Source: Corythucha ciliata
Taxonomy: Eukaryota; Arthropoda; Insecta; Hemiptera; Tingidae
NCBI GenBank assembly: GCA_038030265.1
Contig: CM075939.1
Span: 35,073,253-35,137,252 of the forward strand
Length of the DNA stretch: 64,000 bases
Reading direction: 5' to 3'
Positions 56,690 through 64,000 of the stretch are shown here, piece after piece. Under the pieces are notes generated by a model, which did not search any database, was not told where the DNA came from, and was given only the letters and a program-made list of their open reading frames with translations. Both the position numbers and the translations under genes were made by a program. Numbering within the stretch: the stretch's first letter is position 1; each line of letters starts with the position of its first letter.

Positions 56690-57845
56690 AAAGCGCTATT
56701 CAGGTGACTCAAATTGAGAAAATTCGCGCTCACTTGAGGAAAAGTCGAGGCTAAAAAGAGAAAATACACCGTGTCCCCAGTTTATTCCTTGGGTCCTTAA
56801 GCCCAGTAAAGTGCTGATCGGCAATTTTCAACTTGCTGACGGAACAAAAAAAAATTGAAAAATCGCTAATATTCGTGGCTATAACTGCGAAAAAGCGCTG
56901 TTTCGTGGTCTCGCACGATGCAACTCCCAGGCTAAAATTGAGACGAAATCGCTGATTCGCCGTGCATGAATAAGGCCATTCAACGGATAAATTGTGGAAA
57001 CACAAAACGCAAAATTTTTTTTTTCAGGCCAACTTCGCGGTTGAAATTGAGAAATCATGCTACTATTTCAAGGCGGTACAATTGAAAAAATCGCGGCTAA
57101 TATTGACAAAAAAAGACGCTTTCAGGTTGAAATTGGGCAAAAATGGCAAATTCACAACTAAAATTGCGAAAAATAGCCTATTCACGTATAAAAAAAGGAA
57201 TAAGTGCTAATTTGCCGCAAAATTAGCCGAAAACACTATTTCACAGATGAAATTGAAAAAAATCGCTAATTTGTGGTCATAAAGTTGAGGAAATACGTTC
57301 ATTCGTGGATACAAACAAATAAAGAAAATCACTAATTAGCGGCTATAAAATGGAAAAAATTACTAATCAGCGAGGCTAAAATTAAGAAAAAAGCTAATTT
57401 TCAATTCAAATTGGAAACATGTGCTAATTCCTGCTAAAAATGAAAAAAATTGCTAATTTACAGCTTGAGGAAAACGCCAATTCATGGCAAAAATTGAGAA
57501 AATTTGGTAATGCACGGGTTGAAAACGCTTCTACGCTGCTCAAATTTAGAAAAAGCGCCAATTCGCGGCTCAAATTGAGGAGCATCACTAATTCACGGAT
57601 AAAGTATGGTGAAATTTCTAATGTAAATACCCGCATTTGCGCTTTATGAAGGCAACTTTATGTGGCTAAAATTCAGAAAAACGGCAATTCCATGCACAGC
57701 TATAAGTTTTAAAAAACGCTGATTAACGACTAGAACTGTGAAGAAGCAATAATCTATACCTAAAAGTAAAATAAAATTGCTAATGCGGTGCTAAAATGTG
57801 AAAAAACGCTAATTTGCGGGTAATATTTAAAAAATGAATAATGAG
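56690..57845. repeat. Degenerate ~30-bp repeats, GCTAAAATTGAGAAAA orientation
   Basis: More than thirty diverged units (AATTCGCGGCTAAAATTGAG theme). Opposite orientation to 46955-47820. Confidence 0.65.
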
Positions 57846-58289
57846 GAAGTTTCACATTTTCCGAAAAAAAATTTTTTTCGATGATGCATATCAATCCTTC
57901 CACGTAAATAAATAAATAAAAATTTAAAACCCTTCAGAAATATTTTTTATTTATTAACAAAAGTTGGCATATTTGAAATCCCACCAAACGAACATTTTCC
58001 GCAACGAATATCCCTTGTATTCTCTGTCCTTTTCTTGCCTCTAAATAGCTCATCTGTTTATCCTCCATTATTTTACTATTGGTGAACTCTAGTAGAAAAT
58101 AAGGCAACAAACCGCTCTCCGACAGCTACATTACAAGTGAATTTTTTTCGGAAGGCGCATATGACATAAGCATGCTAGCTGGCGTGATTGAAATGGCCTA
58201 AAACGTCAAAAATCGGGAATTTATTAACTGTTGAGTCATTTTACGAACGGATGACGATTTATGCTCTATTTTAACGTAAATAACCCACA
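57846..58289. other. Non-coding, AT-rich
   Basis: Nothing recognised between two repeat patches. Confidence 0.35.
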
Positions 58290-58398
58290 CATCTCCTTTA
58301 AGCGATTCAAAACAGATGACATATTTTTATAAACCATCACATTTTTCAACTCCTTTAGTTAAGGCTTTGTAAAGGTGGGTTCCTGAATACGGCCCTTA
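58290..58398. mobile_element. Left-truncated copy of the TTAA MITE
   Basis: Matches the right two-thirds of 6536-6674: ACATCTCCTTTAAGCGATTC, CCATCACATTTTTCAACTCC and the end GGTTCCTGAATACGGCCC. The left terminus is missing. Confidence 0.65.
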
Positions 58399-58424
58399 GT
58401 GTGCCCAAAATTAAGGGAAAGGCT

Positions 58425-59100
58425 AGTTTTAACCTAAATTGAGAAAAAGTGCTAACTGAAAATTGAAAAAATCGCCAATTTGCAGCTATAATTGCGCAAA
58501 ACACCAATCCGTGACTGAAATGGAGAAAATTCGCTAACTCACAGGTTTGAAACGCTACTGCACGGCTAAAATTAAGAAAAAGCGCTAATCCGCGGCTAGA
58601 AATGAGAAAAATTATTATTTACGTCAAAAACTGAATATACGCAAATTCGCAGCTTCTGAGGGCAACTTTTGAGGCTGAAATTGAGAAAAATCGCCAATTT
58701 ATGGTCATAGGTGAAAAACTCGTGGCTAAAACTGAGAAAATTCACTCACATGCGTATATGATGAACAAAAAAAATTCTAATTTGTGAAAAGCCCTCTATT
58801 TGCGGCTAATATTGAGGAAAACACCATAAAACTCGTGGAAAATTAAGAAACATCGCTCATGGGATAAAATCGCTTCTTAGCCTCTAAAGTTGTGCAAAGG
58901 CGCAAACTTATGTTTAAGGGGGGGGGGAGAGGCAAAACCGCTAATTCGCGGCTGAAATTGAGAAGAACATTGAAATTGAATACTGAAATTGAGAAATTCG
59001 CGGCTTAAACTGGGTCATAAACGCTAATTGGCGGATATAGTGGGGAAATACATAGCGGTTATTCGTGGTTAAAATTAAGGAAAAGGCTACGTAAAAATTA
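58425..59100. repeat. Degenerate ~30-bp repeats, GCTAAAATTGAGAAAA orientation
   Basis: Continuation of the 56690 patch after the MITE. A G-run is at about 58918-58928. Confidence 0.6.
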
Positions 59101-60597
59101 TATTTCTTGTTTATACCGAGACTTAGGGGCCTCTTTTAGATTTCCGGCCCGGGCCACGATAGGTGGTAGGCCCGCCAGTGCGGGGCGCAGTACCTACTAC
59201 GTACGTACAATTGTGCAAATAAAATTGATGTCTCATTAGATTTCAAATAATTGTGAAAAGAAGGACAGGAAAAAAGAAAGACTGGTTGGGAGCAGAGGTT
59301 GCGACTTTGTCCTTTTGATCAATGATTGTCATTCTTTTCTTACAACTCGACATTGCACAGCATTATAATAATGTTGCGCCTACTGTTTAATTTGGTTTTT
59401 CATCACTAAAAATCGTTTTTCGTTTAAGAAAAGGCTGACTGAATGATCTAGAATAAAGTAAAAATGCCTTATTCTAACGAGCTACAGCAATGTTTTCCTT
59501 TATTGGTGTATACCGTTTGTTAATTCATTCCTATTCATAAGAACCTACACAATTTAGTCTCCAATCTCCACCTAACGCTAATGCTTTTTCTCCATTCAAT
59601 GAAGGAAAAAAGTCGTCTACAGTGCCCGTCTTGTAAGAAGAACACAGAATAATTGGTGAGGGGGGGGGACTAGACTTCTTTCTTGGTATAAACACTACTT
59701 CTGGCCACCCCCTTTTAACTTTGCTGGATAAATATAAAGACTACTACATCTCAGCTACATATATTTGTATCATTACATTGCATCCCATCGAACAATTCTA
59801 TGTCTGTACATGAATATGCTCTCATATGATTCATCAAACCCGATTTAGCAATTAGCACACACTGGGATATGTGACCTCAATTTCGGAAAATAATTCTGGC
59901 CGCGATTGAGGCTCTGAACTTAGAACTCAAGGAATGTGACAGGCCGTATGTTGTCTTGCTGGTACGTATCAGTAAATACGCTTGGAACAGGAAGTGGAGT
60001 TGCAGTTGGATGATTGAGGAATATGACCACTTTTTCTAGGCGGTGTGGATTCATTGTTAAGTATCAACAAAATTGTAAAACAATTATTGTAAGTGTACCG
60101 ATCTAATTTGATAATAATGTACATGAAAAAGTAAACAGTACAATTCTTAGGAAAGACGAGGAATTCGGCGAAACGCATGGTTTTCGTTGTTAAGCGAGAA
60201 GAAAAATTCGTCAATTAGAATTCATTCTCTACGGTACTCTACGGTTACGTCAAAAGAACAATCGATTCCTGGTGAGGTCAACTTAACCGCACGTTCCTTG
60301 ATCCTTTCGGTTTATTATTCCTCGTCAGCATCTTATCTACCAGTTCCCTCTTCTTTTTCTTTTTTAGTTTAATTTGTACTTTTACCTCAGAACAAATTTT
60401 TAAATCTTCTCACAAACTCTTTCAGTATCTCTCTGTATGTAATTGCTTGAAGCACTTTTTTTTCTCTCGCTCCCTTCTGTCGCTCCTGGTGCAAGTACGA
60501 GGATCAGCCCCTGCCACTTTTCACAAACAACTGACACATAGACATAGTTGATAATATAAAACTATAAATCCCGGAGTATTTCTGGAGTGAACAGAAA
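59101..60597. other. Upstream region of TPP2
   Basis: AT-rich intergenic DNA with a G-run near 59661. No TATA or initiator can be singled out; the 5' UTR of TPP2 must lie close to 60500-60597. Confidence 0.4.
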
Positions 60598-62411
60598 ATG
60601 AATTCTAACAATGCTTTAGAAGAATTTCCTATTTGGGCCCTGTTGCCCAAGAGAGAAACGAATGTTACTGGATTCCTCAGCAAGTACCCTGAGAACGATG
60701 GGCGAGGAATCGTTATGGCTATATTTGATTCGGGCGTTGATCCCGGGGCTCCTGGACTACAGGTAATTTATTTTTATCTTGTTTATTTTACCAGGGAGTG
60801 TGCCAAATTCGTTATCTTGTTGTCGCTACTGGAACTGCATGACTCGTTTTTTTTCGTAATTTATGAACTGATTCGAGCACGTTCGAGAAACTGCAACAAA
60901 AACAAGTCGAGCATTAGACATTTACGATTATACTAATCGAATCGTATTACGCTTGTTGGGAAATTTTGAAACGTGCATGAGATAAGCGAGTGGACACCAT
61001 TTCTCAACTTCCAATTCAAATCACAATTGTTTTACCAATCCAGGTAACTTCAGATGGAAAACCAAAAGTCATTGCCAGGTATGACTGCAGCGGTGCTGGT
61101 GATGTGGACACTTCGACTCAAGTGGCTCCAAATGACGACGGAACGATTACAGGCTTATCCGGTCGAACGCTCAAAGTAACAGCTCTAAGCACCCAAGAGT
61201 TTTCTTGGGGAACAACATTAAAAACATTGTCCTCAGATCCCTTCATCATGGAAGAACGTGTCCGATAAATTCAGACTGGGAATAACGAATGCTTACCAGT
61301 ATTATCCCAAACAACTGAAGGATCGCATCGAATCTGAGTATAAAGAAAAAAAATGGGACCCTGGCCATAAGGCGGCTATGGCAGAAGCTAGCAGGAAGCT
61401 TCATGAACAATCGAAAGTATCCGTAAATCCGCCACTTCGTCGTGAACAGTCGTCTTTTAATATTATTCTTGGCAGAAACAAGACAACAAGAATCCCCCTA
61501 CGCGATCTGAAAAACTCATTTTAGAAGATTTGGAATCTCAAGTCGAGTTCTTAACCACCTTAGAGAAGAAATACTCAGACCAAGGACCTGTTTACGACTG
61601 CGTCGTATTTCATGATGGGACGATGTGGAGGTAATTAAAGCGTAGCAATGGCTTTGATTAACTGTTTTCTGACAATCTTCATAATCGTTTCAGAGCTTGC
61701 CTTGATACCAGTGAATGTGGCAATTTAGAGAGTTGTAAACTTCTTGGTGAATATGAGAAAACCTTCGAATTTGGGACGTTTACTAAGGATGACTATGTTA
61801 ATTACTCGATTAACGTACACGATGACGGCAATACTCTTGAAGTCGTCTCCGTTTGTTGTCAGTATTTCAATTATTTTCAACGGAACGGTCGAAGACAAAC
61901 TATTTTGTATTTTTTCAGCGTCTCACGGAACGCACGTAGCGTCAATCGCTACTGCCTGCTTTCCTGGTGAACCTGACAAAAATGGTGTCGCCCCAGGAGC
62001 TCAAATCATCTCATTATCAATCGGTTCGACCCCATTTTTATTTATTTATTTTTTTTTTTTGTTAGTTTTTTTTTCAACACCTTTACCGCTCGAATAATCT
62101 AATAACTCCCCCTTCCCCCCTCTCATGTTTCCTTGAAGGTGACATCAGATTAGCGACCATGGAAACTGGATCTGCGATTGTCCGAGCCATGATCAAAGTT
62201 ATGCAACTACAAAAAACTGACATGGCTCCAACCGTTATTAATATGAGTTACGGGGAGTTGTCCCGCTATTCGAACACCGGTCGAATCGCAAGTCTCATCG
62301 ATCAGGTTGTCGACAAATATGGCGTCACGTGGGTCTGCGCAGCTGGCAATTCTGGACCTGGATTGAGCACAACCATAACACCTACTGATTTTTCTTCAGA
62401 AAACATTATAG
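60598..62411 (+). CDS. TPP2: Tripeptidyl-peptidase II, first seven exons (partial)
   Basis: Giant cytosolic subtilisin-type serine exopeptidase that removes tripeptides from peptide N-termini downstream of the proteasome. Exons 60598-60762, 61044-61175, 61237-61416, 61476-61630, 61694-61857, 61919-62023, 62139-62411; all GT-AG, phases consistent, about 391 codons. Catalytic Asp44 is in IFDSGVDPG, the same residue number as in human TPPII. The catalytic His is in SSHGTHVAS (about residue 268) and the oxyanion Asn in AAGNSGPG (about 371). Conserved blocks: [61 protein letters not shown] and [13 protein letters not shown]. The donor of exon 5 could be 61854 or 61857. The catalytic Ser exon is beyond the window: 62412-64000 contains no further exon that I can see, so a long intron follows. 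Confidence 0.93.
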
Positions 62412-63205
62412 GTGATTTTTTTATATTTATTTTGATTAACATACGCTTATATCAGTGGTTCAACAATCATCTTAGCCCATTAATCATAGAACTGATGGCT
62501 CGTCTGTAGCCCTGTAGTTGTAGGTTACATGTTACATTGTGGATGTGGATGGGTGGGGAAAGAGGTATTGGATAGTGACGGACCTAGCGCGCGTCCCCCA
62601 ACGTATTCCTTAACTCCAGAATATAATGGGGGTAATCTATCTGTGGCAAGGGTACTAAATCGTCTGAGCTGAGCAGAAACGCGTTATTCCATCACTAGCG
62701 GCATAACTGGTGTACTAAAAAACTGGTGTAACGAATGAAAAATTTCGTTACTTTGAAAAAATCGTAGGGTTTGTTTGTAACTTTCGTTCCTTTTTGGCTT
62801 TGCCCCAGCCAACAGGTCCTTACACGCGGCGCTATCGGTTCGTAAATTGCAGTACTGTACTGTACTGTGTGGGCGTATTTGTACGGTGATTTTCTCTTGG
62901 AAAGTTGGACCCTGCCTCCCTATTCTGTAACTCCTAACGCGTGCGTTAGTAAAATAAACTAGGTGAATAATTCATAGTAATCAGCTAAGGGGTTATTTGG
63001 AATAAAAATGGCATTACATTTCTGTAACAACATGAGAGCTATCCAGCCGACAAAAAACAATTGCAAACTTGCAATTTTTCAGTTGTTGTAGTTTTTCCGC
63101 TATTCGCCAAGATTTTGGCGCTCTCGGGGTTGCGGCCACTAAAAAAAAACTTTCAATTTCGCCGAAATTAATAACTGAAACTTGCATGTTCACAAAAATT
63201 AAAGC
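62412..63205 (+). other. TPP2 intron, no exon recognised
   Basis: No conserved TPP2 block (such as VGAYVSP or GTSMSSP-type motifs) found in any frame. Unique-looking AT-rich sequence. Confidence 0.5.
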
Positions 63206-63388
63206 GGCTCATACACGTACAATAATATTGCGCAATAATCGGGGTTGTACAATAAAATTGAACGTTTGTGGGTTGTGTATTGATGGGTTGCACAATATAA
63301 TGAACAACCTATTTTTTTATCCCTAAACATCTGGAAACGAAATATTGTACAAATTTATTGCGCAATATTTATTGTACGTCCATGGACC
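63206..63388. mobile_element. MITE with GGCTCATACACGTA ends, copy 2
   Basis: Ends GGCTCATACACGTACAATAA and TATTGTACGTCCATGGACC. Interior AAAATTGAACGTTTGTGGGT and AACATCTGGAAACG match 11881-12035. It lies inside the TPP2 intron. Confidence 0.72.
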
Positions 63389-64000
63389 CCTTTGACCCGA
63401 CAGTTGCAATGCTGTGGATATTAAGCCGGGAAACTTTTAATTTCGCTCAAACTTGGTCTCGAACTTGCAAACTCACAACACAAATACGTATTATATCTAC
63501 ATGTATTTACATGGCTATTCGTCCGGCAAAGGTGGCAGTCTCGCTGGATTGCCCAGGGTGAAACTTGCAACTTCACGAATTTTCGTCCAGTAAACTTTCT
63601 ATTTTGCGGGTATTGTGCTCCAAAATATTGTAAATTTACGGCTATTCACCAGGCTTAGGGCGCTACCGTGGCTGGTCAGGCCGGGTTACACGGTCACTCT
63701 AATCTAAAGAATCCCCGAAGCTTGCCATTTTGTGGAAATAAATACCAGAAACAAGCAATTCTGCTGGTATTTCTACCCTAAACTCTTAGCTTCGAGTGTT
63801 ATAATTTCACGGCAATGGACAATGTTTTCCAGGCTTCGATCGCTGTCGGGACCGTTTAAACCTGGGTTCCGTAAACACTAAACATAAAACAGGCCCCTAA
63901 ACTTGCAATTTTGCGAAAATAATGCCCAGAAACTTGCAATTTCACAAAAATAAAGCCCATCAGAAAGTTAAAAAATTGCACAAAAAAAATATCTAGCCAA
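63389..64000. repeat. Degenerate AACTTGCAATTTCACAAAAATAA repeats
   Basis: Diverged units of an ACTTGCAATTTTGCGAAAAT theme with spacing about 30-75 bp, clearest after 63560 and at 63890-63990. No gene. Confidence 0.5.

Overview
The window is eukaryotic nuclear DNA, almost certainly from an arthropod and plausibly an insect. Evidence: genes split by GT-AG introns with consistent phases, a BTB/zinc-finger gene of the broad/tramtrack/lola type with alternative 3' zinc-finger exons, Copia and Jockey-like retroelements, and dense small inverted-repeat transposons. I cannot name the species. I see no prokaryotic gene, operon or CRISPR.

Four protein-coding genes can be supported, all on the + strand. 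(1) About 4.8-21.5 kb: the 3' part of a BTB zinc-finger transcription factor. It has the end of the BTB domain (4787-5143), a linker exon (9120-9272), then three alternative endings: a long exon with a BED/ZNF862-like zinc finger (9657-10376), and two C2H2 exons (16081-16607 and 21149-21534) that both need a small phase-shifting exon (15748-15832). The start of the BTB domain lies upstream of the window. (2) 41118-43522: a complete, compact 12-exon gene for a divergent SLC7A/CAT-type cationic amino acid transporter, 555 codons, recovered by following intron phases. (3) 51151-53078: the 3' five exons of a leucine-rich-repeat protein with one in-frame TGA. (4) 60598-62411 and beyond: the first seven exons of tripeptidyl-peptidase II (TPP2), running off the right edge.

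The rest is repeat-rich. 12.8-15.2 kb is a decayed Jockey-like LINE. 17.9-18.8 kb is a degenerate CAACCACAAAAAGCTC repeat. 23.6-25.1, 47.0-47.8, 56.7-57.8 and 58.4-59.1 kb hold one family of degenerate ~30-bp repeats. 25.8-28.6 kb is a 2.8-kb foldback whose spacer carries a broken animal gene fragment. 29.9-33.8 kb is a composite of permuted inverted blocks, a 1.46-kb CAGGGTG foldback and three 296-bp tandem repeats. 33.8-40.3 kb is a nested stack: a Copia element (- strand) split by a Jockey-like LINE (+ strand), itself split by a second CAGGGTG foldback. 49.9-50.95 kb is another LINE remnant (- strand) split by a MITE.

The most unusual signal is the modular build of the small hairpin elements. 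Several elements with unrelated terminal repeats share the same central palindrome: a CCACCCGTC core in four elements, and an ATTTCATT...AATGAAAT core in six. Two other features stand out: the two 1.46-1.49-kb foldbacks that share CAGGGTG ends and a GGACCATGGTCC palindrome placed 75 bp from the ends, and two TTAA-flanked elements that abut and share one TTAA.
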